Assembly: GCA_014529385.2 (NCBI GenBank)
Contig: CM043966.1
Location: forward strand, 92,885,087 to 92,949,086
DNA from: Adiantum capillus-veneris
Taxonomy: Eukaryota; Streptophyta; Polypodiopsida; Polypodiales; Pteridaceae
Length of the DNA: 64,000 bases
Direction: 5' to 3'
Positions 1 through 9,471 of this stretch are shown piece by piece. A program made the translations under genes and the position numbers. Below the pieces are notes generated by a model. That model was given only the letters and a program-made list of their open reading frames with translations, had not been told where the DNA came from and searched no databases. How positions within the stretch are numbered: the stretch's first letter is position 1; every line of letters begins with the position of its first letter.

Positions 1-824
1 ATGAAAACGAATTTTGCATCCTTAAATGACAATGTCAGTAAATTATCCACTTTAGTGATACACTTTATACAACAATAGGCCAAGGGTCCTATTGACACAC
101 ATATGCATGAGGACGTGGCCGATTAGGGGCAAGGCCCTTCTGGTCATGGACAAGGTCCATCTCCAGATTCTCTACACTCTCTCAGTGCAAAGGAGGTGGA
201 TGAGTTTTTGAAAAACACCAAGCACCAACATTTAAGGGAAAGGATCAAGACCCCAATAAGGATGCAGTGAATATCTCTCTTAGCAAGTGGGATGGAATTG
301 ATGCCTTACGGCGTACTCCGGATGCAATCAGAGCACTACAGACAAGTCTGACTCTGGAAGGCAAGGCCTATAAATGGTGGATGTCTCTCAAGGAGAAGAA
401 TATCATACCAGAGAGTTGGACAACCTTTGAGGCTATGTTTCAAAAAGAGTTTCTGCCCACGAATGAGGCATATAGAAATTGGATGGCTTGGGACACGTGT
501 TCCATGCACCAACACCCATCATTTCTTGAATATATATCTCACTATCGGGATGTTATCCTCAAGTTGGAAGGGCTAGACACCTTTCAACAAGTATGTGGGT
601 TTATCCGTGGTCTGATGCCATAGCTTAAGAAGCACGTTAAGACTCAGGACCCTAAAACACTTGAGGAGGCCATAGTGAAAGCACACATTCATGATGATCC
701 ATATGAAAAGAAATCACATAATAATCATGTGCCTGCTAATCCACATGGTAATACATGCACACAACATGGGCAAAATAAAAGAAAATTTCTAGTAGCCAAT
801 TCTGAAGCACCTAAAAAACCCTGA
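1..824 (+). pseudogene. Ty3/gypsy-type gag remnant
   Basis: The clearest part is an open frame at 267-620 that matches the retrotransposon gag (capsid) domain: a YKWWMSLKEKN-like block, then W-T-TFEAMFQKEFLP, then EYISHYRDVILKLEGL and FIRGLMP near the end. Gag packages element RNA in the cytoplasm. The frame is cut by TAG at 621-623 but continues in the same frame (LKKHVKTQDPKTLEEAIVKA, a normal capsid C-terminus) to TGA at 822-824, so this is a nonsense mutation and not the natural end. Upstream, 1-266 is in a different frame and has stops. No zinc knuckle, protease or polymerase follows on this strand. The left end lies outside the window. The family call is firm; the element lineage cannot be given. 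Confidence 0.75.
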
Positions 825-1039
825 AGAAGGCGCCACTTGGGAAAACACTGAGTGCTCTTAAGAAGAAGTTTTCCACTTTTTTTTTCAAGGTCGAAAACAC
901 TTCTCCAAACGGGGAGTATTGTCAGGCCAAGGGCATACCCAGGGGGATCATGGACCCGGGCGAAGAGGCCGGCTGCCAGTGTGGACTGGAGATTTAGAGG
1001 CTAAGGGGCTATATATGGGAGGTTGGGTGGTGAATCCAA
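825..1039. other. unassigned spacer between two gypsy remnants
   Basis: No gene recognised. It lies between the plus-strand gag remnant and the minus-strand integrase fragment, so at least one element junction must fall inside it. Confidence 0.4.
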
Positions 1040-1390
1040 AGCAAGGTAGTTCGCTAGGCTTCATATTGATGGACATTTGATGAGCGAGTTTGAGCATATC
1101 CATATGGTCTTGGAGAAAATCCTTAACCTAGTGGAGTTTTTTGGTTGCCAACCCCACCGTAACGGGTGACCTAGGTTGAAAACCATACATGAGCATGAAA
1201 GGACTAAATCTAGTCATGACATGCTTAGCACTATTTTAAGCAAACTCAAGAAGAGGTAGATACTCTTCCCAGTCTGTTTGTTTCTTGCTAACGTATGCGA
1301 ATAGCATATCCTCTAGCACTTGGTTAACTCGTTGAGTTTGACCATCCGTTTTTGGATGATCTGCTGAGGTTGAGTTGTGTACCCAATCGT
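1040..1390 (-). pseudogene. Ty3/gypsy integrase C-terminal part (distal half of split pol)
   Basis: Read on the minus strand, this gives LGTQLNLS, then (after a frameshift) [55 protein letters not shown] and a tail with KDFLQDHMDMLKLAHQM. This is the C-terminal half of the integrase core plus the linker after it, typical of plant gypsy elements. The third catalytic acidic residue is replaced by Gln (GQTQRVN, where GQTERVN is usual) and a stop follows LLEFA. Its N-terminal partner is at 9468-10690. The two halves are separated by the LTR element at 1391-9467 and join exactly at LFKR/LGTQ. The piece is therefore the tail of an older element that was already in place before the 8-kb insertion. 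Confidence 0.8.
1387..1390. repeat. target-site duplication, left copy
   Basis: TCGT precedes the TG of the left LTR and recurs directly after the right LTR at 9468-9471. The base before it is A on both sides, so the duplication is 4 bp if the LTR ends in CA, or 5 bp (ATCGT) if the final A belongs to the target. Confidence 0.85.
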
Positions 1391-3333
1391 TGAGGCAAGC
1401 TTACCATGCATGGGAACCCCCCATATATTTTTGCCCTTTTACCAAAATATTTCCTATTATACAAGTTACTTTTGATTTTTTCTTCCTTTTTCACAAACGT
1501 TTTAGCCATTATTAAATAAATAAGACTTATGCTAATCAATCACGATGTAGCATAAATAAGTAAGCTTTCTTTGTTGATCTCTCTTTTGACCTTAAATATT
1601 AAATATATATATTCTAAATTACATTATATATTTTAGTATTTTCTAATATATTTTTCATGTATATATATTATTCCACCCTAACAAATATTTTATTCACTAG
1701 TTTTCATTTTCAAACCTCAACCCCACTTTCAAATTTCAATAATACCTCCATCTAGATGATTTCCAATCTTTTCAAAACTCTAGGTCATGTTTTCATACAC
1801 GTGAAGGAGCTTACACTTGAAGGCAAGAGAGAAGTCCACTCAAAGGGGACCACCAAAAGACCTTTGCAACCACAAATAATACATTATTTGGCTGAATTTT
1901 TTAAGTAGAGAAGAACCCTGAGTCTGAAGGAGCGTTCAACATGAAAGATGTAGCTCGTGATCTCAACTTTTAGCTCAATTTTTTTCAGAATTTTTGGAGT
2001 TATGAACACGGAGATATGATTTTTGTAGTGGACCCCAATTTTCTCGTGTAATGGTGACACAGGCCATCCCCAATTTTCTTCCCTCTAGAATGGCTATGGT
2101 TCTACAAGTCTTCAAGCATGATTACAAGAGACAAGGCTCGTTTAATGAGGTCTTGGCAAGTCTAGAGTGATTCTATCACCATTTTTGGAGGATCCATCCT
2201 CATCAACAACTATCCACCTTTGACAATCTCTCTTGTAAATTTCTTACCTCTCTCTTCTCTCCCTAATAAGCTTATGTCTAGCCAAAGCTAGACTATTGTA
2301 AATATCTCCTATCCTCTACATCCTACCCACATTCTCTCATCTTCTCTCTCTATTGACTCTGGTATTTTAAATAATGAGGAGACAAGATGGGAGCCACAGT
2401 CACATGCACCCCATTTTCCTAGTCACCAAAGTGCGACACTCACCTCAAATAGAAATATTGCTAAATCCTCCCCTCCTTCCCTATATAAGGAGGCCATGAG
2501 AGCTCACTTAAAACACACATATACACACACACACACACCTATCCATACACACTCTTGTGCTACATGCTTGTAGCATGAACCTTAATCACATAATCACAAC
2601 ACCATTATCATCACCATCACCATGCACAAAAGATGAGCATCACACTTCCACACCACTTGTAATTAAGGTTTGAAGGCACAATTTCAAGAAGAAGAAGGGT
2701 GGACACACTCATGATATTCCTCGCCATTAACTCCCATCTCTCCATTATTCCTCATACATTCTTGTCCCCTTCTCATTTTCCTGCCATACGCTACCTATTG
2801 TATTCATCTTTTGCAAGCAATCAACACACTCCATCTTGGTGCCATACTTTGTGTCGCTGTGGATACATCTCATTGTGAATATGGTATATGCTTGTTCCTT
2901 GCCTTTTTTTTCTGCTTATGTAAAGGTGTGCGGATTCGCCACCATACACACACACACACTCTCTCTCCCTCTCATATTCCTATCATCTTGCTACTTCCAT
3001 CTTGAGGTGTGCGGATTCTCCACCTCTTGTATGATAAGTGAGCATACTCGCAAGTTTCCCCTACCTCATTATATTCCTTACTAACATGCACGAGTAGCAA
3101 GCCCATTATCACTCATTCACCACTCCTCTCACCTTATTCTCCGACCACCCCATTCCACATTTGGGCGTGGATCTTGAAATTGTTTTCTATGGCATGCTTC
3201 ATTGTGTATATGTATGCGTCCTAACCGCATATCTTGCTAGGTGGTGCCCCTATTGTGTATCCCCCATGATGAGGCCATTGTGCATAGTCTTGGTGTAGAG
3301 GCCACCGGGTCTATTTTTCACTTCCGCCTCTCA
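1391..3333 (+). repeat. left (5') LTR of the 8.1-kb element
   Basis: Begins TGAGGCAAGCTT and ends CCTCTCA. It matches 7518-9467 along its whole length. It holds a TATA box near 2481, a short CA repeat at about 2515-2540 and a CACACACAC/CTCTCTC stretch near 2945. Small ORFs inside it are present in both LTRs but show no domain. Confidence 0.95.
2481..2490 (+). promoter_or_regulatory. probable LTR TATA box
   Basis: CTATATAAGG inside a pyrimidine-rich stretch, conserved in the right LTR (8609-8618). It is the best TATA match in the LTR. Transcription of the element would be expected to start about 30 bases downstream, near the CA repeat. This is inferred from position and sequence only. Confidence 0.6.
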
Positions 3334-3335
3334 TT

Positions 3336-3350
3336 TGGTGCCCCCACGGA
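3336..3350 (+). other. candidate primer-binding site
   Basis: TGGTGCCCCCACGGA starts two bases after the LTR end, where a tRNA primer should pair. The leading TGG complements a tRNA CCA tail. It is not the common initiator-Met type (TGGTATCAGAGC), and I cannot name the tRNA. Confidence 0.55.
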
Positions 3351-3402
3351 GGAGGGCTCTTGAAACCTTCAGTTTACAAGGCTGATATGTTTACTTCTCT
3401 TC

Positions 3403-3660
3403 ATGGACGAGTGGCTTCTTGAATTCTCTAATTGGACCACTGAAGAGGAGGAGCTTCAAGCAGGTTTGACACAAGTCATCAAGACACTCTTGCCAGGGTG
3501 TTGTATTGTTAGCATAGAAGAAGTGGTAAGACCCTCTTTCCCTACTCAGATTGTTTACATTTCTCATCATCCTTGCAAGCGTAAAAGCAAGGCACAAGCT
3601 GCATCATGCTCACATTGTAGCCAAAAACCGCACCTTCGACATGAGTGCAACCCAAAGTGA
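3403..3660 (+). CDS. small leader ORF ending in a CCHC zinc knuckle
   Basis: An 85-codon frame that begins soon after the primer-site candidate. The first 40 residues are acidic and hydrophobic with no family I recognise. Residues 69-82 form an exact zinc knuckle: Cys69, Cys72, His77, Cys82 (CX2CX4HX4C), preceded by a basic KRKSKAQ stretch. Such knuckles bind nucleic acid and usually sit at the end of gag, so this may be a nucleocapsid-like protein or the relic of a second gag frame. It overlaps the start of the next frame (3551) in another phase. The main gag downstream has a damaged knuckle (His replaced by Tyr), which makes this intact one interesting. Coding status is inferred; no start context or codon evidence is decisive. 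Confidence 0.4.
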   Translation: MDEWLLEFSNWTTEEEELQAGLTQVIKTLLPGCCIVSIEEVVRPSFPTQIVYISHHPCKRKSKAQAASCSHCSQKPHLRHECNPK

Positions 3661-4408
3661 AGAAAAGGCCATCATTTCCTCCCTCGACATCCGCACAGGC
3701 GTTCTCACAACGGTAGGCTTTCAAGTAGCACTAGGCTTCTCTACATCTACGTCCCCATCTTTGCCACCTATTCCACCTACATCCACAACAAGCCTTCACA
3801 ACTTGAGGAAGCTACTACGAATGCGTGGTCCCTCCCTCTCCCTTGCACCAAAAGATTCAAGGGTTTTCCAGCGCCGACAATCACCCCGTCTCCAAAACAA
3901 AAGGGTAAATCCTCCAGAGTCTTTCTATACCTCACTCTCATCTCATGAGCCAGAACTAGAAACAGCAGCATGGATTCTACGTCGTCTACCGAGTGAAGTG
4001 GCGGAGCTTGTCATCGACAAGGTCTTTGACACAGGTTTTGCTTGGCGGAAAGACAAGACCCTCCACCTTCAAGGGGTGTTGCTTGTGAATCAAGGCTATG
4101 ATGACGACTTTACAGCTTGCTATGTATCCATCCAACTTGGATTAATACAAGTGGTAAGACTCACCACCTACCTCATCATACCTGTGTATACACTAGATGG
4201 CCCCCTATCTTGCAGGAAAGAGAAGTTGCTCAAAGAGAGAGAGTTCAAGCTTTTCCAAGAGCTTGCTAGAGGGGCAGTCCTAGAGCTAGAAGACGAACAC
4301 AACCTTGTCCTGTGGTACTATAAATTTGACCTCGACTACCAAGAGCTCTACACCTCCGACTATAACCTTCCACCACGAAGGAGAGAGCCTTTCCGAATTA
4401 TCATGTGA
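3551..4408 (+). CDS. hypothetical leader ORF of unknown function
   Basis: A 285-codon open frame between the LTR and gag. I do not recognise a family. The first third is rich in Ser, Thr and Pro (SFYTSLSSHEPELE region near residues 120-135). The second half looks like a folded, charged domain, with RRLPSEVAELVIDKVFDTG, LHLQGVLLVNQGYDDDFTA and a helical KEKLLKEREFKLFQELARG, and ends in an acidic and aromatic stretch (WYYKFDLDYQELY). Plant LTR elements sometimes carry an extra ORF ahead of gag or captured host sequence, and either would fit. Internal GTAAGAC...TTGCAG strings resemble splice sites, but removing them breaks the frame. An ORF of this length is long for random sequence, yet its expression is unproven. 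Confidence 0.4.
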   Translation: MFTFLIILASVKARHKLHHAHIVAKNRTFDMSATQSEEKAIISSLDIRTGVLTTVGFQVALGFSTSTSPSLPPIPPTSTTSLHNLRKLLRMRGPSLSLAPKDSRVFQRRQSPRLQNKRVNPPESFYTSLSSHEPELETAAWILRRLPSEVAELVIDKVFDTGFAWRKDKTLHLQGVLLVNQGYDDDFTACYVSIQLGLIQVVRLTTYLIIPVYTLDGPLSCRKEKLLKEREFKLFQELARGAVLELEDEHNLVLWYYKFDLDYQELYTSDYNLPPRRREPFRIIM

Positions 4409-4728
4409 TGGACCCAGCGCATCAGCCTTTTTCAAGGAACCAAACTTATGCACCACAACGAATTCAATCAATCAAAGTAATCTTGGACCGCAAGATGTTT
4501 TATCAGCAGATCATTACAACCATGTTTGGTAGAGAACGACTGCAAGAGATAAACACCTCTTCTCTACCCTTTATCCTCCCTATGATTAATCATGAAGTGT
4601 CTTTTGATGTAGTTATTTTTATCCTTGTATAGTATGTTTTCCATCTACCGAGCACCCATATATTGAATCTCTATTTATAATATTAAAAAAAAAGATTTCT
4701 AAGTCGAGTTAATTTTCTCACTCTCACA

Positions 4729-5715
4729 ATGGCAAGTGTAGCATTTCCAACCTTTAGTAGTAAGGTGGGTGAGGATGCTGTAGACTTTCTAGACAACTTG
4801 GAAATAGCATGTGTCATCTCTGCGAGAGATGATGATGCTTCGCGCTTGCGCATCTTCCCACTTCTAATGAAGGTGGAGGCAAGATCATGGTACAATGCCT
4901 TGGCACAAGCAACCAAGGAACGGTGGGACTTATTAAGAGCAGCCTTTGTCAACCGTTTTGGAGAGGGCACAACATCAGAGAAGCTATGGAAATTGTTGAC
5001 AGAGTTGAAGCAGGGCAGTATGCTGGAATACGCATCATATGAGTCAAAGTTTGTAGATTTATGGGGGCAATGGGTTACATCGCTAAGAGAGGATGAGGAG
5101 GCACCTGATTTCCTAAAGAAGGATCGGTTTGTGGCTGGGTTATGGCCAACTCTTAAAGAGAAGGTGAAGGGAAGGTTTCCTGCTACGTATGAGCTAGCAG
5201 TTGAAGTGGCCCGCCTTAAAGACAAGAAGTTGCGCCTACAAGCCAGGAATATCGATGAAGAGGAAGCCGTTAGGACCCGACCACCTCTAGCACCACCTAC
5301 AACAGCCTCCCAGAGGATTCAACCACAAGAACCAATTGAAGATCAACAAGAACTGCTCAATCGAATCACCAATCAACTTGAGAATCTCTCAGTCCATTTG
5401 ATACAACAAGGGCATGCACACAATTGCAACCAAGAGCAAGGAAGAGGACAACGAAGGCAAAACCAAGAATACCACTGCTACAATTGTGGGGAGGATGGTT
5501 ATGGCATGTACTACTGTCCACACCTAAGGAGGCAGAATTTCAACAGAGGAGCTAGGCAAAACCAGGTTTCACCATCGAGAGCAAGACCACCACCACCGAG
5601 GGCACCACAACAAGCACCACCCATGCAAATCCTACAACCACCCATTCAACCACAACCACCACCACCACCACAACCTCTCATTCCACCCTTACCCTCACCA
5701 CTAGTTGGCAATTAA
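4729..5715 (+). CDS. gag polyprotein of the 8.1-kb element
   Basis: A 328-codon frame starting at the ATG after a poly-A-rich leader. Residues 1-170 form a retrotransposon gag/capsid domain (VEARSWYNALAQATKERWDL; FVNRFGEGTTSEKLWKLLTELKQG; YESKFVDLWGQW; DRFVAGLWPTLKEKV). A Gln-rich linker with a short amphipathic stretch follows. Then comes a zinc knuckle at residues 250-263 in which the histidine is replaced by tyrosine (CX2CX4YX4C), and finally a Pro/Gln-rich tail (residues about 285-325). The product would coat element RNA and form virus-like particles in the cytoplasm. The TAA at 5713 ends it, but the same frame continues open into the protease region, so a gag-PR fusion is likely ancestral. 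The altered knuckle would weaken zinc binding. Confidence 0.8.
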   Translation: MASVAFPTFSSKVGEDAVDFLDNLEIACVISARDDDASRLRIFPLLMKVEARSWYNALAQATKERWDLLRAAFVNRFGEGTTSEKLWKLLTELKQGSMLEYASYESKFVDLWGQWVTSLREDEEAPDFLKKDRFVAGLWPTLKEKVKGRFPATYELAVEVARLKDKKLRLQARNIDEEEAVRTRPPLAPPTTASQRIQPQEPIEDQQELLNRITNQLENLSVHLIQQGHAHNCNQEQGRGQRRQNQEYHCYNCGEDGYGMYYCPHLRRQNFNRGARQNQVSPSRARPPPPRAPQQAPPMQILQPPIQPQPPPPPQPLIPPLPSPLVGN

Positions 5716-6516
5716 ACAATAAGCGTCATCAGTCTTGAAGGTAAAAGAAAGGAGAAAGTGGAGGAGGATATCAAGGGAGTAGCAAAAGGTAAGACCAAGT
5801 TTAAAGGAGTAGATGCCATAGGGGTAAAACGCGCTAGGCATGGTGAATCTTCCCAAAAGGAAGAAAAGATGAAGACTAAAAGAGAATCTAGCAAAAAGCC
5901 GTCCAAGTCACGACGTATAATTGACATTGTAGATTTCTCTTTGGGTGAATGTTCTAAACCATATGATTTGGTTCAAGATGTTTCTGTGCAGGGCCCAAAA
6001 ATCACCTGGCCCCAATTACTCCACCTAGCACTTAGGGTGAGGAGACAATGGACAAAGATGGTTAGCACGAGATGACCAAAGCCAAAGATAGCTGGGGCTA
6101 TCTCTGGGAGGAATCTAGATGACATACTACCAGTGATGGATGCTTACATCAAAGGGCAACACATCTCCAATATCTACATCGATGGTGGCGCACAAATATG
6201 TGTCATGAGTGAAAAAATGATGCACCGTTTGGGTTTAGAGGTGAGTCGGCCGGCACCATGCCAAGCCAAAATGGCAAATAATGTAAAAGTTCAATGTGTT
6301 GGTGTCATAAATGCAATTAGGATAAAGGCATTCAACACCGAGGTAGATGTGGACATCTTTGTCATGCCACGCAAAGGGGAGGGCTATCCTATCATTCTAG
6401 GGAGGCCTTGGCTTATGGCTATCAGAGCTAAGCAGGACTGGGACACCGGCATAATCTAGATGAAGGATGCAAAAGGGAGGCCAATACTTTATGACATGAA
6501 GAAAGGTCGGCAATGA
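5716..6516 (+). pseudogene. retropepsin-like protease region, in frame with gag
   Basis: It continues in the gag frame after TAA 5713-5715. A lysine-rich segment (5758-6075) is followed by TGA 6073-6075 and then by the protease fold: MDAYIKGQHISNIYIDGGAQICVMS, where IDGGA stands at the catalytic D-S/T-G position; a GLEVSRPAPCQAKMAN stretch; VDIFVMPRKGEGYPIILGRPWL, the usual ILGRPWL closing motif; and MKDAKGRPILYD after a TAG at 6457-6459. A further TGA lies at 6514-6516. Aspartic proteases of this type cleave the gag/pol precursor. There are no frameshifts, only nonsense codons, so the protein is broken as written unless stops are read through. Nothing resembling RT follows. Confidence 0.7.
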
Positions 6517-6519
6517 GAC

Positions 6520-7503
6520 ATGGATCTAGAAACCTCTATGGATGAGTTTTCTAGTGGTGACTCTTCAACCACTTTAGAGGAGGAGTCAACAGGGAGTGAA
6601 GGAAGTGATAGATCCATTGAGGTAATAGGCCTCACATTCAACCACAACAAGGTGGACCCTTCAAATTTGCAACCACAGGTGAAAGTGGTGAAGACACTTC
6701 AACTACCCCTATGGCACGAGATTGGTGGAAGACGACCAAAAGTTATATTGACGACCACTTGGCAAGTCCTTTCTAGAGAAAGACTCATGCAGAGAAATGC
6801 AATTGAGGTCTACTGGAACTTTAGGTTTTCCTTTCTAATTGTGAACATTGTGTGTAACATTAATTTGGGAAGCTCTTTAAGTTGGGTTGCGACAAGAGTG
6901 GAAGGATTGACATCAACAACCAGTGGAATCAATCTAGGACACACCCATCAAGGAAGAATGGTTATGCATACTAGTGGTAATATGGAGTCATTTTTCAAAA
7001 TGTGGTTTGCAATTTATCTTTTATACATGGTGGGCTCTCTTGTGCAACAGGCATCAACCATGCAATCTATCCATGTGGACAATAGGTGTCTATCAATTTG
7101 GCATCAAGAAGGAAAACAAGCAAGATATGAGGATTATGGCTTCTTACTCCCTTTAGGCTATGTGTCTGGATGAGAAAGCCATGCATGGTGCCGCTTTGGA
7201 ATAATTTCAAGGATTGATCATGTTCTTTCCATACCTTCTATCATTTATGCAAGAGTTAATTCTTGTGCAGCTTGTGGACTCAATAATCATTATAAGTGTG
7301 ATCTTATGAAGAAGGCATTATTGCATACAATGGATTTACGCTTAGTGTGGGACCCAGGTGGACATCGAAAAGAATTTGGGGAGCCTCATGCTTCCAAGGG
7401 ATCCATTATTCCCTACAAGGATCTACCAGCCACCAAGGAGAAATCCTACTCTATTTCAACATGCTCCATAAGAAGAGCTAGAGGCATGAATACCTCTAGC
7501 CTT
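6520..7503 (+). pseudogene. unknown C-terminal frame of the element, one stop
   Basis: This is the same reading frame as gag and protease, open from 6520 to 7170, then TGA (7171-7173), then open again to the polypurine tract. The start is acidic and serine-rich (DEFSSGDSSTTLEEESTGSE). Residues about 95-115 and 150-175 have hydrophobic stretches (FRFSFLIVNIVCNINLG; MWFAIYLLYMVGSLVQQ) that could be membrane segments. After the stop the frame has C-AA-C-GLNN-H-YK-C at 7264-7302, a shortened knuckle-like pattern. I recognise no RT, RNase H or integrase. It may be a degraded, unrelated filler that replaced pol, or a captured gene. No function is assigned. Confidence 0.35.
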
Positions 7504-7513
7504 AGGGGGAGGG
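7504..7513 (+). other. polypurine tract
   Basis: AGGGGGAGGG lies four bases before the TG of the right LTR, the expected place for plus-strand priming in reverse transcription. Confidence 0.8.
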
Positions 7514-7517
7514 CTAA

Positions 7518-8637
7518 TGAGGCAAGCTTTTCCATGCATGGGAACCCCCCATATATTTTTGCCCTTTTACCAAAATATTTCCTATTATACAAGTTACTTT
7601 TGATTTTTTTTTCCTTTTTCACAAACGTTTTAGCCATTATTAAATAAATAAGACTTATGCTAATCAATCACGATGTAGCATAAATAAGTAAGCTTTCTTT
7701 GTTGATCTCTCTTTTGACCTTAAATATTAAATATATATATTCTAAATTACATTATATATTTTAGTATTTTATAATATATTTTTCATGTATATATATTATT
7801 CCACCCTACCAAATATTTTATTCACTAGTTTTCATTTTCAAACCTCAACCCCACTTTCAAATTTCAATAATACCTCCATCTAGATGATTTCCAATCTTTT
7901 CAAAACTCTAGGTCATGTTTTCATACACGTGAAGGATCTTACACTTGAAGGCAAGAGAGAAGTCCACTCAAAGGGGACCACCAAAAGACCTTTGCAGCCA
8001 CAAATAATACATTATTTGGCTGAATTTTTTAAGTAGAGAAGAATCCTGAGTCTGAAGGAGCGTTCAACATGAAAGATGTAGCTCGTGATCTCAACTTTTA
8101 GCTCAATTTTTTTCAGAATTTTTGGAGTTATGAACACGGAGATATGATTTTTGTAGTGGACCCCAATTTTCTCGTGTAATGGTGACACATGCCATCCCCA
8201 ATTTTCTTCCCTCTAGAATGGCTATGGTTCTACAAGTCTTCAAGCATGATTACAAGAGACAAGGCTCGTTTAATGAGGTCTTGGCAAGTCTAGAGTGATT
8301 CTATCACCATTTTTGGAGGATCCATCCTCATCAACAACTATCCACCTTTGACAATCTCTCTTGTAAATTTCTTACCTCTCTCTTCTCTCCCTAATAAGCT
8401 TATGTCTAGCCAAAGCTAGACTATTGTAAATATCTCCTATCCTCTACATCCTACCCACATTCTCTCATCTTCTCTCTCTATTGACTCTGGTATTTTAAAT
8501 AATGAGGAGACAAGATGGGAGTCACAGTCACATGCACCCCATTTTCCTAGTCACCAAAGTGGGACACTCACCTCAAATAGAAATATTGCTAAATCCTCCC
8601 CTCCTTCCCTATATAAGGAGGCCATGAGAGCTCACTT

Positions 8638-8675
<38 letters not shown>

Positions 8676-9467
8676 TCCATACACACTCTTGTGCTACATG
8701 CTTGTAGCATGAACCCTAATCACATAATCACAACACCATCATCATCACCATCACCATGCACAAAAGATGAGCATCACACCTCCACACCACTTGTAATTAA
8801 GGGTTGAAGGCACAATTTCAAGAAGAAGAAGGGTGGACACACTCATGATATTCCTCGCCATCAACTCCCATCTCTCCATTATGCCTCCTACGATCTTGTC
8901 CCCTTCTCATTTTCCTGCCATATGCTACCTATTGTATTCATCTTTTGCAAGCAATCAACACACTCCATCTTGGTGCCATACTTTGTGTCGCTGTGGGTAC
9001 ATCTCATTGTGAATATGGTATATGCTTGTTCCTTGCCTTTTTTTTTTGCTTATGTAAAGGTGTGCGGATTCGCCACCATACACACACACACACTCTCTCT
9101 CCCTCTCATATTCCTATCATCTTGCTACTTCCATCTTGAGGTGTGCGGATTCGCCACCTCTTGTATGATAAGTGAGCATACTCGCAAGTTTCCCCTACCT
9201 CAATATCTTCTTTACTAACATGCACGAGTAGCAAGCCCATTCTCACTCATTCACCACTCCTCTCACCTTATTCTCCGACCACCCCATTCCACATTTGGGC
9301 GTGGATCTTGAAATTGTTTTCCATGGCATGCTTCATTGTGTATATGTATGCGTCCTAACTGCATATCTTGCTAGGTGGTGCCCCTATTGTGTATCCCCCA
9401 TGATGAGGCCATTGTGCATAGTCTTGGTGTAGAGTCCACCGGGTCTATTTTTCACTTCTGCCTCTCA
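7518..9467 (+). repeat. right (3') LTR of the 8.1-kb element
   Basis: A near-identical copy of 1391-3333. The main length difference is a longer pure CA repeat (8641-8672). It ends CCTCTCA, directly followed by the TSD TCGT. Confidence 0.95.
8609..8618 (+). promoter_or_regulatory. LTR TATA box, right copy
   Basis: CTATATAAGG, identical to that of the left LTR. In this position it could drive transcription into the flanking DNA. Confidence 0.55.
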
Positions 9468-9471
9468 TCGT
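9468..9471. repeat. target-site duplication, right copy
   Basis: TCGT after the right LTR; pairs with 1387-1390. Confidence 0.85.

Larger units (their letters stand above)
1391..9467 (+). mobile_element. non-autonomous LTR retrotransposon (gag/protease only), nested in a gypsy pol
   Basis: Two LTRs of 1943 and 1950 bp (TG...CA) flank 4.18 kb of internal DNA. The parts in order are: a primer-site candidate at 3336, a leader with two frames (3403-4408), gag (4729), a protease-like domain (about 6130-6510), an unknown frame up to about 7500, and a purine tract at 7504. No reverse transcriptase, RNase H or integrase motif is present, and the internal region is too short to hold them, so enzymes must be supplied by another element. 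By eye the LTRs differ at roughly 30 substitutions plus a CA-repeat length change (about 98 percent identical), which indicates a fairly recent insertion. TSDs and the precise interruption of a minus-strand integrase frame prove transposition. The gag and protease style is Ty3/gypsy-like. Large gag-only elements of this kind are known in plants as TR-GAG/LARD types. Confidence 0.9.

Noticed and set aside
2811-3084. Small ORFs inside the LTR, conserved in the right LTR (8922-9218)
   Set aside because: Conservation is explained by LTR identity; frames run through CA/CT repeats and show no domain.
4154-4215. GTAAGAC...TTGCAG intron inside the leader ORF, and a similar GTAAGAC at 3526
   Set aside because: The splice motifs look good, but removing 62 bases breaks the downstream frame, and the first site has only a 24-base or a poor acceptor.
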